Shown here piece after piece: positions 8,541 to 17,343 of a stretch of 64,000 bases of DNA. The stretch is from Streptomyces asiaticus (GTDB lineage Bacteria > Actinomycetota > Actinomycetes > Streptomycetales > Streptomycetaceae), in contig NZ_JAGSHX010000006.1 in NCBI RefSeq assembly GCF_018138715.1, forward strand, positions 3,472,001-3,536,000. The letters are read 5' to 3'. The notes under the pieces are model-generated. The model saw nothing but the letters and a program-made list of their open reading frames with translations, was not told the DNA's origin and did not search any database. The stretch's first letter is position 1, and the number at the start of each line of letters is the position of its first letter. Position numbers and translations under genes: made by a program.

Positions 8541-9866
8541 ATGAGCATGCCCCCAATGCCCAGACGCACGGGGTATGCCGTGCTCGCTGCGCTGGCGGCT
8601 GTGGTGATCCTCGTCTCCACCGCGATATTCATCGGGCTCGGTGGTGACAACGGCGGTTCGGACGCCCGTGCGCAGGGAGCCCGCGGCTCGGCCGCCCCGG
8701 CCTCGGCCGGTGCCTGGGTGGGCACCTGGTCCACCTCGGCCGCGGCCGCCGAGCCGAGGACGCTGCGCGGCGGCCTCTCGGGCATGTCGATACGGAACGT
8801 GGTGCACACCAGCATCGGCGGCACCAGCGCCCGGATCCAGCTCTCGAACTTCTACAGCAACCGTCCGCTGACGATCACGCATGCCTCGGTGGCGCTGGCC
8901 GCCGCGCCCAGCAACCCCACCGCGGCCGCGGGCACCATGCGCCGTCTCAGCTTCAACAACCGCACCTGGGTGACGATCCCGCCCGGTAAGGCCGCCACCA
9001 GCGACCCGGTGCGGCTCGCCGTCCCGGACGCGGCCGATCTGCTGGTCACCACCTACACCCCGCAGGCGTCCGGCTCCGTGACCTACCACCCGCACGCCCG
9101 CCAGACGTCGTACATGGCGCGTGGCGACCGTACGGAGGACACGGCGGGCTCCGCCTACACCCAGCAGAGCCCGTACTGGCGCTATCTGACCGGCGTGGAC
9201 GTGTGGTCCAAGCAGGCCGAGGGCGCGGTCGCGGTGCTCGGCGACTCGATCACGGACGGCATCACCTCCACCGCCGGGGCCAACCACCGGTGGACCGACT
9301 TCCTCTCCGAGCGGCTGCGCAGCGAGCCCGGGGCGCCCCGCTTCGGCGTGCTCAACCAGGGCATCAGCGGGAACCGCGTGCTGAGCGACGGCACGCAGTT
9401 CCCGCCCAACAACCCCAGCGGGCTGTCCCGCTTCGACCGCGACGTGCTGTCCCGTACGGGCGTCAAGGCCGTGATCATCGAGCTGGGCGTCAACGACATA
9501 CTCCGCATCCCCCATCAGACCGACCCCAACCGGATCGTGTGGGGCCTGAAGCGGCTGACCGAGCAGGCCCATGCCCGGAGCCTGCGGGTCATCGGAGCCA
9601 CTCTGACGCCCTTCTACGGGCACCGCGGCTACACCCCCCGGCTGGACGCCGTGCGCGAGCAGATCAACGCGCAGATCCGCGCCGGGCGGGTCTTCGACGA
9701 GGTCGTGGACTTCGACAAGGCGCTGCGCGACCCGGTCAGCCCGCTGCGGCTGCGCCCGATGTTCGACTCGGGCGACCATCTGCACCCCAGCGACGACGGC
9801 TACCGCGCGATGGCGCGGGCGCTGAACCTGGACCACCTGCGGGGCCGCACGGCGGCCGAGCTCTAA
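8541..9866 (+). CDS. Secreted or membrane-anchored SGNH/GDSL esterase
   Basis: 441 residues. An N-terminal hydrophobic segment (YAVLAALAAVVILVSTAIFIG, 12-32) serves as signal or anchor. An accessory beta-rich region follows (about 50-215), then the SGNH domain. Block I is VAVLGDSITDG (Ser near 236), block II lies around NQGISGNRV, block III is IIELGVNDI, and block V is SGDHLHPSDDG with the catalytic Asp/His. These are extracellular esterases or lipases acting on acylated polysaccharides or lipids; the substrate is unknown. Start ATG 8541 follows GAGGAGA at about ten bases. It is convergent with the DUF1707 gene, and the gap holds repeat copy B. Confidence 0.9.
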   Translation: MSMPPMPRRTGYAVLAALAAVVILVSTAIFIGLGGDNGGSDARAQGARGSAAPASAGAWVGTWSTSAAAAEPRTLRGGLSGMSIRNVVHTSIGGTSARIQLSNFYSNRPLTITHASVALAAAPSNPTAAAGTMRRLSFNNRTWVTIPPGKAATSDPVRLAVPDAADLLVTTYTPQASGSVTYHPHARQTSYMARGDRTEDTAGSAYTQQSPYWRYLTGVDVWSKQAEGAVAVLGDSITDGITSTAGANHRWTDFLSERLRSEPGAPRFGVLNQGISGNRVLSDGTQFPPNNPSGLSRFDRDVLSRTGVKAVIIELGVNDILRIPHQTDPNRIVWGLKRLTEQAHARSLRVIGATLTPFYGHRGYTPRLDAVREQINAQIRAGRVFDEVVDFDKALRDPVSPLRLRPMFDSGDHLHPSDDGYRAMARALNLDHLRGRTAAEL

Positions 9867-10237
9867 AGGGCCCGGGGGTTCTTTCCCCTCCCCGCCCCTT
9901 CCCGCAGCATCGATATGCGGCTCCGCCGCGTGGCAGGGGCTCCGCCCCTGGACCCCGGGGCCTGGGGCCAAGCCCCGCCTTCCAGCCCCTCCAGGGGGCA
10001 CTTCCCAGCGGTAGCTGGGGGAGTTCGAGGAGCGGGTTCTGGGGCGGAGCCCAGCTTTCCAGCCCCTCCGGCGCTTGAAGCGGGGCCCGGGGCCGAGCCC
10101 CGCCTTCCAGCCCCTCCGGCGCTTGAGGAGCGGGGCCCGGGGCCGAGCCCCGGGGGGTGCGAGGGGGTGCAGCCCCATCGTTCGGGAAGGGGCGGGGAGG
10201 GGAACTGCCCGCCGCAGGCGTCACAACCCGTCGCCGC
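9867..10237. repeat. Intergenic GC-rich inverted-repeat element, copy B
   Basis: No gene between the convergent esterase and DUF1707 genes. Terminal inverted repeats lie at 9885-9904 and 10183-10202. The interior holds a second copy of the 44-bp dispersed repeat (9989-10032) and about two and a half copies of a roughly 50-bp unit starting CCAGCCCCTCCGGCGCTTGA (10056 and 10108), related to the array at 39041-39340. The right end shows the GCCCGCCGCAGGCG tail. It could fold into a bidirectional terminator. Confidence 0.85.
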
Positions 10238-11035
10238 CTAGTCCTCGCGGCGCTCCTTCTCCAGGGACAGCCGACGCTCCTCCCGCTCATCGCGCCGCTC
10301 ATCCCGCCGCGCGCCCCGCAGCCCTCGGCGCTCGGCGCGCAACTCCTCCCGGCGCTCGGCCTTCAGCCGGCGGCGCTCCTCCTTCATGCGCCTGTGCTCC
10401 TCCTTGCGGAGCTTGCGCTCGACGCTGACCCCGCCGAAGAGCGCGAGGCCGGTCACGGTCACCCGAGGACCGGTGGGGTCCCCGTCGGCGGACCCGGTGT
10501 GGTCGAAACCGCCCATGAGCCCGATGCCGCTGACATGCGTCTCCAGGTCCGGCGGGACGGTGATCTGCACCCCGCCCATGAGGGCGAAGCAGCGGATCAC
10601 CACATCGCGGCCCTCGAACCGGGCCTCGCGCAGATCGATCTCACCGCCGCCCATGACGGCGAAGGCGGTGAAGGCACGCGGAACGGTCCAGGTCCCCTTG
10701 CGCTGGAAGCCGCCCATGATCGCCACGGCCCACTTCGAGGTCGGGGTGCCGCCGATCCGCTCGGCCCAGCCGGTGCGGTCGGCGGGGGCCGGCGGGGCCG
10801 GAGCGGCGCTGCCGGGCACCGGGAGGTCCCGTACCAGCGGCTCCAGCTCGCCATGCGTGCGTGCCGCGTAGGCCGCGCCCAGCCGCTCCTCGAACTCCTC
10901 CATGTCCAGGCGGCCTTCGGCGACCGCCTCGCGGAGGACCTCGGCGATCCGCTCACGCTCGGCGTCCGATGCCCGCATCCCGGCCGGGTCCGGGAGGTCG
11001 GGGCTCGCCCCCTGGGAAGAACCAGCGCTCGTCAT
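10238..11035 (-). CDS. DUF1707 SHOCT-like and LiaF-like C-terminal domain protein
   Basis: 265 residues. A DUF1707 domain (about 18-70: MRASDAERERIAEVLREAVAEGRLD, then EEFEERLGAAY) is followed by a LiaF-type cell-wall-stress domain with repeated MGG turns (AIMGGFQRKG, AVMGGGEID, ALMGGVQI, LMGGFDHTG) that form a beta-solenoid-like fold. The C-terminal 60 residues are an extreme Arg/Glu-rich helix, probably a coiled coil. No membrane segment is visible. DUF1707 proteins are common actinobacterial accessory proteins linked to envelope-stress sensing. Start ATG at 11035. The gene is monocistronic. Confidence 0.88.
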   Translation of the reverse strand: MTSAGSSQGASPDLPDPAGMRASDAERERIAEVLREAVAEGRLDMEEFEERLGAAYAARTHGELEPLVRDLPVPGSAAPAPPAPADRTGWAERIGGTPTSKWAVAIMGGFQRKGTWTVPRAFTAFAVMGGGEIDLREARFEGRDVVIRCFALMGGVQITVPPDLETHVSGIGLMGGFDHTGSADGDPTGPRVTVTGLALFGGVSVERKLRKEEHRRMKEERRRLKAERREELRAERRGLRGARRDERRDEREERRLSLEKERRED

Positions 11036-11053
11036 ACGGACAGACTAATGGCG

Positions 11054-11212
11054 GGCACCGGCCCTGACCCCTCTCACACACCGGGCCCGCGCCGCTCTCC
11101 CGCACCGGGCCCTCGCCGCTCCCACGCACCGAGCTGACCCCTCTCACACACCGGGCCCTCACCGCTCCCACGCACCGGACCCTGGCCGCGTTCTGACACA
11201 CCGGCCCTCGCC
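11054..11212. repeat. Degenerate direct repeats downstream of the ABC operon
   Basis: Between the ABC ATPase stop and the DUF1707 start, the phrase CACACACCGGGCCC or CACGCACCGGGCCC with CTCGCCGCTCCCAC recurs about five times with small changes, a decayed minisatellite of about 35-45 bases per unit. No gene is visible. Confidence 0.7.
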
Positions 11213-11235
11213 GCCTCCCCCACAGCCCGCCCCGG

Positions 11236-12237
11236 CTACGCTCCCCGCCCCGCCCAGTCCTCCGCCCCGTGCAGCATCCTCGCGATGACGTCCTCGATCT
11301 CGGGCTCGCGCACCGAGAGGTCCACCAGCGGATAGCCGTCGGCGACCGCCGCGACGATCGGCGCCGCGCTGCTGGTCGCCGGGAAGGCCAGCCACTGCCG
11401 GGGCCCCTCGACCCGCACCGTCCGGGCGCCGGGGACCTCGATGGGCGGCAGCTCCCGCTCCAGGTCGACCACGAGGGTGCGCTCGCTCTCCCCCACCGCG
11501 TGCAGCCCGTCCAGCCCGCCGTCGTAGACCAGCCGCCCGTGGTCGATGACCATCACCCGCTTGCACAGCAGCTCGATATCGGTCAGATCGTGGGTGGTGA
11601 GCAGCACCGTCGTGCCCTGCTCCGCGTTCACATCGCGCAGGAACTCCCGCACCTTCGCCTTGCTGACCACATCGAGCCCGATGGTCGGCTCGTCGAGGTA
11701 GAGCACCTCGGGGTCGTGCAGCAGGGCGGCCGCGATATCGCCGCGCATCCGCTGACCGAGCGAGAGCTGACGCACCGGCACGTCCAACAGCGCGCCGAGG
11801 TTGAGCAGTTCCACACAGCGGTCCAGGTTGTGCCGGTAGCGGTCATCGGGGATCCGGTACATCCGCCGCACCAGCGCGTACGAGTCGCGCAGCGGCAGGT
11901 CCCACCACAGGGTGGTGCGCTGTCCGAAGACCACCCCGATCCGGCGCGCGAGCCTCGTCCGCTCCCTGGAGGGGTCGATTCCGGCGACCCTGAGCCGTCC
12001 GCCGCTGGGCACCAGGATCCCGGTCAGCATCTTGATCGTGGTGGACTTCCCGGCGCCGTTCGGGCCGATGTAGCCCACCATCTCGCCGCGCGGCACCCGG
12101 AAGCTGATGCCGTCCACGGCGCGCACCTCGCGGCGCTCACGGCGCATCAGCCCGGCTTTGCGTCGCACCTGGAACACCTTCTCGACACCGTCGAGCTCGA
12201 TCAGATCGTCCACGGCACTCCCCAGCGGCGATTCCAC
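11236..12237 (-). CDS. ABC transporter ATP-binding protein (ABC-2 exporter)
   Basis: 333 residues with all nucleotide-binding motifs: Walker A GPNGAGKST, Q-loop near VVFGQRTTLWWDLP, signature LSLGQRMR, Walker B VLYLDEPTIGLD, and H-loop LLTTHDL. The long linker after the first beta-strands and the C-terminal extension fit the DUF990-associated exporter subfamily. It is the last gene of a three-gene operon with two permeases. The start at GTG 12237 has GAGGGG just upstream and lies eight bases from the permease stop; GTG 12213 is an alternative with its own GGGGAG. Likely exports a small molecule or lipid; cargo unknown. Confidence 0.92.
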   Translation of the reverse strand: MESPLGSAVDDLIELDGVEKVFQVRRKAGLMRRERREVRAVDGISFRVPRGEMVGYIGPNGAGKSTTIKMLTGILVPSGGRLRVAGIDPSRERTRLARRIGVVFGQRTTLWWDLPLRDSYALVRRMYRIPDDRYRHNLDRCVELLNLGALLDVPVRQLSLGQRMRGDIAAALLHDPEVLYLDEPTIGLDVVSKAKVREFLRDVNAEQGTTVLLTTHDLTDIELLCKRVMVIDHGRLVYDGGLDGLHAVGESERTLVVDLERELPPIEVPGARTVRVEGPRQWLAFPATSSAAPIVAAVADGYPLVDLSVREPEIEDVIARMLHGAEDWAGRGA

Positions 12238-12245
12238 AATTCCCC

Positions 12246-13064
12246 TCAGCTCCCCGTGCTCTGATACGCCCGCAGCCCCGCCCGCCACGCCAGCCCCGCC
12301 ACCGCACAGCAGCCGCCCGCGACCAGCGGCGCCGCGAAGCCGATCCAGGCCGGGAGCCCCAGCGGATCGGGGCGGCCCAGGATGTACAGCGCCGGAAGCC
12401 AGTTGACGAAGGCCAGCGGGATGACGAAGGTGACGCCCCGCAGCAGCTCCTTGCCGAAGACCGTCGGCGGGTACTCCAGCAGCGTGGTCCCGCCGAAGGT
12501 GAAGGCGTTCTGCACCTCGGAGGCGTCCTTGGCCCAGAACTGGAAGGCGCCGCCGAGCACGAACAGCGCCCCGAAGATGGCGCCCCCGCTCAGCAGCATC
12601 ACCGGCATCAGCAGCGCCCGGTCCAGCGTCCAGTCGATGTCCAGCCGGGCCAGCGACCAGCCGAGCAGCACCGCCCCCTGAGTGATCCGGCCCAGCCGGC
12701 GCAGCGCGAAGCGGTCGGCGGCCACCTGGGCGAGTATCGGCACCGGCCGCACCAGCAGGGTGTCCATCGTGCCGTCGCGCACCCGCTGGCCCAGCCGGCC
12801 CATGGTGCCCAGCGCGAGATCGGCGAGGCCGAAGGCGACGCTGGTGGTGCCGTAGAGGAAGGCGACCTCGTCCAGGGTGAAGCCGCCCAGTTCCCCGATG
12901 TGGGTGAACATCAACGCGATCGCGACGAAGTCGAGGCCGGTCGCGAGGAAGTTCCCCAGCGTCATGATCAGGAACGAGGTGCGGTACGCCATCGTGGAGC
13001 GCACCCACATCCCGACGATCAGGCCGTAGGCCCGCAGCCCGTTGGACACGGCGGACTCAGCCAC
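12246..13064 (-). CDS. ABC-2 family transporter permease
   Basis: 272 residues with about six membrane segments (for example LIMTLGNFLATGLDFVAIALM and VFVLGGAFQF). The charged motif RVRDGTMDTLLVRPVP after the second helix is typical of DUF990/ABC-2 permeases. Its GTG start at 13064 overlaps the stop of the upstream permease by eight bases, so the two are translationally coupled and probably form a heterodimeric channel with the downstream ATPase. Start alternatives further upstream would run into the coding region of its partner. Confidence 0.88.
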   Translation of the reverse strand: MAESAVSNGLRAYGLIVGMWVRSTMAYRTSFLIMTLGNFLATGLDFVAIALMFTHIGELGGFTLDEVAFLYGTTSVAFGLADLALGTMGRLGQRVRDGTMDTLLVRPVPILAQVAADRFALRRLGRITQGAVLLGWSLARLDIDWTLDRALLMPVMLLSGGAIFGALFVLGGAFQFWAKDASEVQNAFTFGGTTLLEYPPTVFGKELLRGVTFVIPLAFVNWLPALYILGRPDPLGLPAWIGFAAPLVAGGCCAVAGLAWRAGLRAYQSTGS

Positions 13065-13857
13065 CCTGGACCACCACCTTCCGGGTCGCCGCCGATTGAA
13101 CCGCCCGCCCGGCCGCCAGCAGCGCCACCGCCCACCCCACCTGGAAGGCGAACGCCGCCAGCAGCCCCATCCCCCGGCGCTCCTCCAGGAAGACGTCCGC
13201 GGGCACCTGGAGCATCGCCGCCCAGGGCAGCGCGCGGGCGGTCTCGCCAAGCTGCCCGGGGAAGACGTTGAGCGGCAGGATCATCCCGGAGAAGAACAGG
13301 CACAGCAGCCCGCTCAGCATGGACAGCCCCGTCCCGTCGAGCAGCCAGAAGGAGGCGAGCGACACCAGATAGCGCACCGCGAAGCCGACGCACACCGCGA
13401 GCACCACGGAGAGCAGGAACCACAGCCAGGTCAAGGGCGAGGCGGGCAGCCGGAGCTCGAACACCAGCGCCCCGACGGCCATCGGCACCACACCGCGCCC
13501 CAGCAGCTGGAACAGCGCCCGGCCGAGCTCGGTGGCCAGCCACCACATCTGGAGGTCGACCGGGCGGTAGAGGTCCACGGCGATGTCCCCGGAGCGGATG
13601 CGGTCCTGGAGCTCCTCCTGGAAGCCGCCGCCCATCAGCGCCACGGCCGCCAGCAGCGCCTGTCCGAGCCAGACGAAGGTCAGCGCCTGGGCGAGGTCGT
13701 AGCCGCCGAGGTGCGGCCGCTCGTCCCACAGCGCGGTGTAGGTGTAGGCGAGGATGAAGCCGAAAACCGTGTTGGTGAAGACCCCGGCCACCGTGGCGAC
13801 CCGATACGTCGCGTAGCGTTTGAAGCCGCTGACCGCGACGGCCGCGTACAGCCGCAT
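13057..13857 (-). CDS. ABC-2 family transporter permease (partner subunit)
   Basis: 266 residues, six predicted membrane spans, beginning MRLYAAVAVSGFKRYATYRVATVAG. The conserved cytoplasmic loop DRIRSGDIAVDLYRPVDLQ parallels RVRDGTMDTLLVRPVP of the sister subunit and defines the DUF990-like family. The frame extends upstream to 13968, but ATG 13857 is preferred: it follows GGAGG and AGGGG and starts the conserved sequence. It is the first gene of the permease-permease-ATPase operon, divergent from the PBP gene. Confidence 0.88.
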   Translation of the reverse strand: MRLYAAVAVSGFKRYATYRVATVAGVFTNTVFGFILAYTYTALWDERPHLGGYDLAQALTFVWLGQALLAAVALMGGGFQEELQDRIRSGDIAVDLYRPVDLQMWWLATELGRALFQLLGRGVVPMAVGALVFELRLPASPLTWLWFLLSVVLAVCVGFAVRYLVSLASFWLLDGTGLSMLSGLLCLFFSGMILPLNVFPGQLGETARALPWAAMLQVPADVFLEERRGMGLLAAFAFQVGWAVALLAAGRAVQSAATRKVVVQGG

Positions 13858-14158
13858 CCGCCCCTGCCTCCCTCCCCGACCGCACCGCCCGACCGGCCCG
13901 ACGCACACCGCCCCGAACGGCGCCAAAATCCGGAGCTTAGTGGGGTGACGGGAGAGACGGCCAGGCATTATTCACCGGATGGTGTGAGCGGAATCATCCA
14001 TTCGACCGGTCACAGACCAGTCACAGGTGCGCGCCTCGTCCTCGGCCCGGAACGGATGATGCGACAGTGTTTTATCGGGCGTACGACGCGAATCGCCCGA
14101 CCGTGCACGATCCCGCCGCCGCGCAACCCTCGACGGCGGCCGAGGAGTCTCAGGAGAC
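13858..14158. other. Divergent promoter region between the ABC operon and the PBP gene
   Basis: 301 bases without a gene. It contains a short direct repeat, GGTCACAGACCAGTCACAG (14010-14028 area), and an AT-richer patch, ACAGTGTTTTATCGGGCG (14074-14091), that could hold a -10 element for the PBP gene. A usable AGGAG lies at 14150-14154, just before the PBP start. No inverted repeat strong enough to call an operator was found. Confidence 0.5.
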
Positions 14159-16507
14159 ATGAGCGACGAGCCCCAGTTGATCGATGGTGGCGCGGCCGGA
14201 TCGGGTGACCGGCCCGGCACCGACGATGGCAACCACGACACGCCGCACCGCGCGGACGGCCTGACGGTGACGGCGGGCAAACCGGCCAAGGGCAGAAAGG
14301 GGCGCCCCCAGCGCACCGGATGGCGCCGTCTGCTGCCCACCTGGCGCATGGTCCTCGGGGGCTTCCTGCTGATCGTCCTGCTGATCGCGGGCGGGCTCGT
14401 CACCGGCTATCTGCTCGTCGACATCCCCCCGGCCAACAAGGCCGCCATCGCCCAGAGCAATGTCTTCCTCTACTCCGACGGCTCCCAGCTCGCCCGTGAG
14501 GGCACGGTCAACCGGGAGAACGTCCAGCTGAGCCAGGTGCCCAAGCGGATCCAGCACGCGGTGCTGGCGGCCGAGGACCGGGACTTCTACGCGGAGTCGG
14601 CCATCGACCCCCAGGCGATGATCCGGGCCGCCTGGAACACCGCCACCGGCAAGGGCAAGCAGTCCGGCTCCACCATCACCCAGCAGTATGTGAAGAACTA
14701 CTACCTGGACCAGGAACAGACGGTCTCCCGCAAGGCCAAGGAGTTCTTCATCGCGATCAAGCTGGACCGCGAGGTGAGCAAGGACAAGATCCTGGAGGGC
14801 TACCTCAACACCAGCTACTTCGGGCGCAACGCCTATGGCATCCAGGCCGCCGCCCAGGCGTACTACGGCAAGGACATCGGTGAGCTCAACACCGCCCAGG
14901 GCGCGTATCTCGCCACCCTGCTGAACGCCCCCAGCTCGTACGACATCGTCGCCCATCCGCAGAACAAGGGCCGGGCCGTGGCCCGCTGGAACTACGTCCT
15001 GGACGGCATGGTGAAGAAGCACTGGCTGACCAGGGCCGAGCGGCAGAAGATGACCTTCCCCGGGCCCTCCGAGGCCAAGGCCCCCTCCGGCATGTCCGGC
15101 CAGCGCGGCTATCTCATCGAGGCCGTCGAGGACTACCTCACCAGCAACGGGATCATCGACGAGCAGACCCTGGCGCGCGGCGGCTACCGCATCACCACCA
15201 CGATCGACAAGGACAAGCAGGACGCCTTCACGGAGGCCGTGCGCGACCGGCTGATGAGCAAGCTCAGCAAGGACCGCAAGGTCGACGCCTACGTCCGCGC
15301 GGGCGGCGCCTCGATCGATCCGAAGACCGGGAAGGTGGTCGCCCTCTACGGCGGGATCGACTACACCAAGCAGTTCGTCAACAACGCGACCCGCCGTGAC
15401 TACCAGGTGGGATCCACCTTCAAGCCATTCGTGTTCACCTCGGCGGTGCGCTATGGGGCCACCACCCAGGACGGCCAGACGATCACCCCGGACACCCTCT
15501 ACAACGGCGACAACAAGCGCGAGGTCATCGGCTCCGACGGGCCCACCGGCTACTCCCCGGCCAACGAGGACGACGTGGACTACGGCGACATCGACGTCAC
15601 CACGGCCACCGACAACTCGGTGAACTCGGTGTACGCGCAGATGGCCGAGGACGTCGGCCCCTCCAAGGTCAAGCAGACCGCCATCGACCTGGGCATCCCC
15701 AAGAGCACCCCCGATCTGCACGCCTCCCCCTCGATCGCGCTCGGCCCGGCCACCGCGAGCGTGCTGGACATGACCGAGGCGTACGCGACCCTCGCCAACC
15801 ACGGTGAGCACGGCCGGTACAGCCTGGTCGAGGAGGTCACCAAGGACGGGGCGCGGATCAAGCTCCCGGCGCGGGAGAGCCGCCAGGCCATCCCGCGCGG
15901 CGCCGCCGACACCACCACCTCGATACTGCAGAGCGTGGTCGACGGCGGCACCGGCACCGCCGCCCAGGCCGCCGAGCGCCCGGCGGCGGGCAAGACCGGC
16001 ACCGCGGAGGAGGACAAGGCCGCCTGGTTCGCGGGCTACACCCCGGATCTGGCGACCGTGGTCGCGGTGATGGGCCAGGACTCCAATACCGGCGTGCAGA
16101 AGTCGCTGTACGGGGCGACGGGCCTGGAGCGGATCAACGGCGGCGGCTACCCCGCCGAGATCTGGGCGCAGTACACATCGGGGGCGCTGGACGGCAAGGA
16201 ACCGGCCGAGTTCGATCTACGGCTGGAGGACGGCGCGGACGCCCCCGACGGCTCCGAGACCCAGCAGCCGCCGAACTCCCCGCCGCCGGTGGTCACCACT
16301 CCCCCGACCGACACGCCGCCGGACACCTCGGTCCCCACGGCACCGACCTACACCCCGCCGACCCTGCCGACGGACGAGCCGACGACCCCCACCCCGCCGA
16401 CGGGCTTCCCCACCGGCGGCCCAACGACCGAACCCGGCCCGGGCGGCCCCGGCGACCCGGGAGGCCCGGGCGATCCGGGCGGCCCAGGAGGCCCGGTGGG
16501 CGGCTGA
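14159..16507 (+). CDS. Class A penicillin-binding protein (transglycosylase/transpeptidase)
   Basis: 782 residues. A cytoplasmic basic N-terminus (1-60) and one membrane anchor (64-87) come first. The GT51 glycosyltransferase domain has the catalytic Glu motif AAEDRDFY (near 138) and GSTITQQYVKN. The transpeptidase domain has the active Ser in GSTFK (near 418), the SxN motif DNSVNS (near 484) and KTGTAEED (near 612). The last 90 residues are Pro/Thr-rich and end in Gly-Gly-Pro-Gly-Asp repeats, a typical cell-wall-spanning tail. It polymerises and crosslinks peptidoglycan. The start ATG 14159 has AGGAG five bases upstream. Confidence 0.95.
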   Translation: MSDEPQLIDGGAAGSGDRPGTDDGNHDTPHRADGLTVTAGKPAKGRKGRPQRTGWRRLLPTWRMVLGGFLLIVLLIAGGLVTGYLLVDIPPANKAAIAQSNVFLYSDGSQLAREGTVNRENVQLSQVPKRIQHAVLAAEDRDFYAESAIDPQAMIRAAWNTATGKGKQSGSTITQQYVKNYYLDQEQTVSRKAKEFFIAIKLDREVSKDKILEGYLNTSYFGRNAYGIQAAAQAYYGKDIGELNTAQGAYLATLLNAPSSYDIVAHPQNKGRAVARWNYVLDGMVKKHWLTRAERQKMTFPGPSEAKAPSGMSGQRGYLIEAVEDYLTSNGIIDEQTLARGGYRITTTIDKDKQDAFTEAVRDRLMSKLSKDRKVDAYVRAGGASIDPKTGKVVALYGGIDYTKQFVNNATRRDYQVGSTFKPFVFTSAVRYGATTQDGQTITPDTLYNGDNKREVIGSDGPTGYSPANEDDVDYGDIDVTTATDNSVNSVYAQMAEDVGPSKVKQTAIDLGIPKSTPDLHASPSIALGPATASVLDMTEAYATLANHGEHGRYSLVEEVTKDGARIKLPARESRQAIPRGAADTTTSILQSVVDGGTGTAAQAAERPAAGKTGTAEEDKAAWFAGYTPDLATVVAVMGQDSNTGVQKSLYGATGLERINGGGYPAEIWAQYTSGALDGKEPAEFDLRLEDGADAPDGSETQQPPNSPPPVVTTPPTDTPPDTSVPTAPTYTPPTLPTDEPTTPTPPTGFPTGGPTTEPGPGGPGDPGGPGDPGGPGGPVGG

Positions 16508-16910
16508 GGAGGCGCCCCGAAGGGGCGCCCCTTCATGGGCGCGGGGCTGTGTCGACGTGCGGCTCCGCCGCGTGGGCGCGACCAGCCACAACTGCGCCGC
16601 GGACGATCGACGGCGGGTCGGGGCACATCCTGCGGAGCGCTTACGGGGTGTCCGGTTGAGCGAGGCTTTCCCCTAACCCGCCCCTTCCCGAAACTGGGGC
16701 TCCGCCCCAGACCCCGGGGTCCAGGGGCGGAGCCCTTGGTATCGGGAAGGGGCGGGTAGGGGAAACAGCCCGCCGCAGGCGCCAAGACCCGGCGGGCGCC
16801 CCGAAGGGGCGCGGGGGCTGTGTCGACGTGCGGCTCCGCCGCGTGGGCGCGACCAGCCACGACGGCGGCGCGGACGATCGACGGCAGGTCGGGGCACACC
16901 CGCGGGCGTC
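16508..16910. repeat. Intergenic repeat region, copy C, flanked by 105-bp direct repeats
   Basis: No gene between the convergent PBP and GroES-like genes. Two copies of about 105 bp (about 16513-16627 and 16796-16903), from the GCGCCCCGAAGGGGCGC hairpin to GGTCGGGGCACA, are direct repeats. Between them sits a compact inverted-repeat element (16670-16762) with the family's terminal repeats and two internal hairpins, followed by the GCCCGCCGCAGGCG tail. Confidence 0.85.
16511..16529 (+). terminator. Hairpin after the PBP gene
   Basis: GGCGCCCC-GAA-GGGGCGCC, eight perfect pairs, starts four bases after the PBP stop codon. There is no long T-run, as usual in Streptomyces. The same hairpin is present again at about 16796-16812 as part of a longer direct repeat. 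Confidence 0.65.
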
Positions 16911-17252
16911 CTACAGGTAAAGCCCCGTGGAGTCGTCCGCGCCCTCCAGCCGCTCCGCGGCCACCGCATGCAGATCGCGCTCCCGCATCAGTACGTAGGC
17001 GACCCCGCGGACCTCGACCTCGGCCCGGTCCTCCGGGTCGTAGAGCACCCGGTCACCGGGCTCCACGGTCCGTACGTTCTGCCCGACCGCGACCACCTCG
17101 GCCCAGGCCAGCCGCCGGCCGACCGCCGCGGTGGCGGGGATGACGATTCCGCCGGACGACCGGCGCTCGCCCTCCGGAATGTCGGTGCGGACCAGCACGC
17201 GGTCGTGCAGCATCCGGATGGGCAGCTTGTCATGGGTCGTGTTCGCACTCAC
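16911..17252 (-). CDS. GroES-like co-chaperonin (divergent Cpn10)
   Basis: 113 residues, slightly longer than canonical GroES. The pattern IRMLHDRVLVRTDIPEGERRSSGGIVIPATA matches the Cpn10 start and mobile loop (SSGGIVIP), and VEPGDRVLYDPEDRAEVEVRGVAYVLMRERDL matches the second half. Unlike the groES next to groEL1, this copy stands without a groEL neighbour and has an unusual mobile loop, so it may be a specialised or adaptor-like paralog. The start GTG 17252 gives MSANTTHDKLPIRM. The gene is followed on the same strand by repeat region C, and the DUF3618 gene lies upstream. Confidence 0.85.
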   Translation of the reverse strand: MSANTTHDKLPIRMLHDRVLVRTDIPEGERRSSGGIVIPATAAVGRRLAWAEVVAVGQNVRTVEPGDRVLYDPEDRAEVEVRGVAYVLMRERDLHAVAAERLEGADDSTGLYL

Positions 17253-17343
17253 GCCATGACCGTACCTGGCCGGAGAGCGGAATGACGCCTCAGGGCCACG
17301 CCTCAGGGCCGGAGCCCGCCGCCGAGACCGCCGCCCTCCTCCC

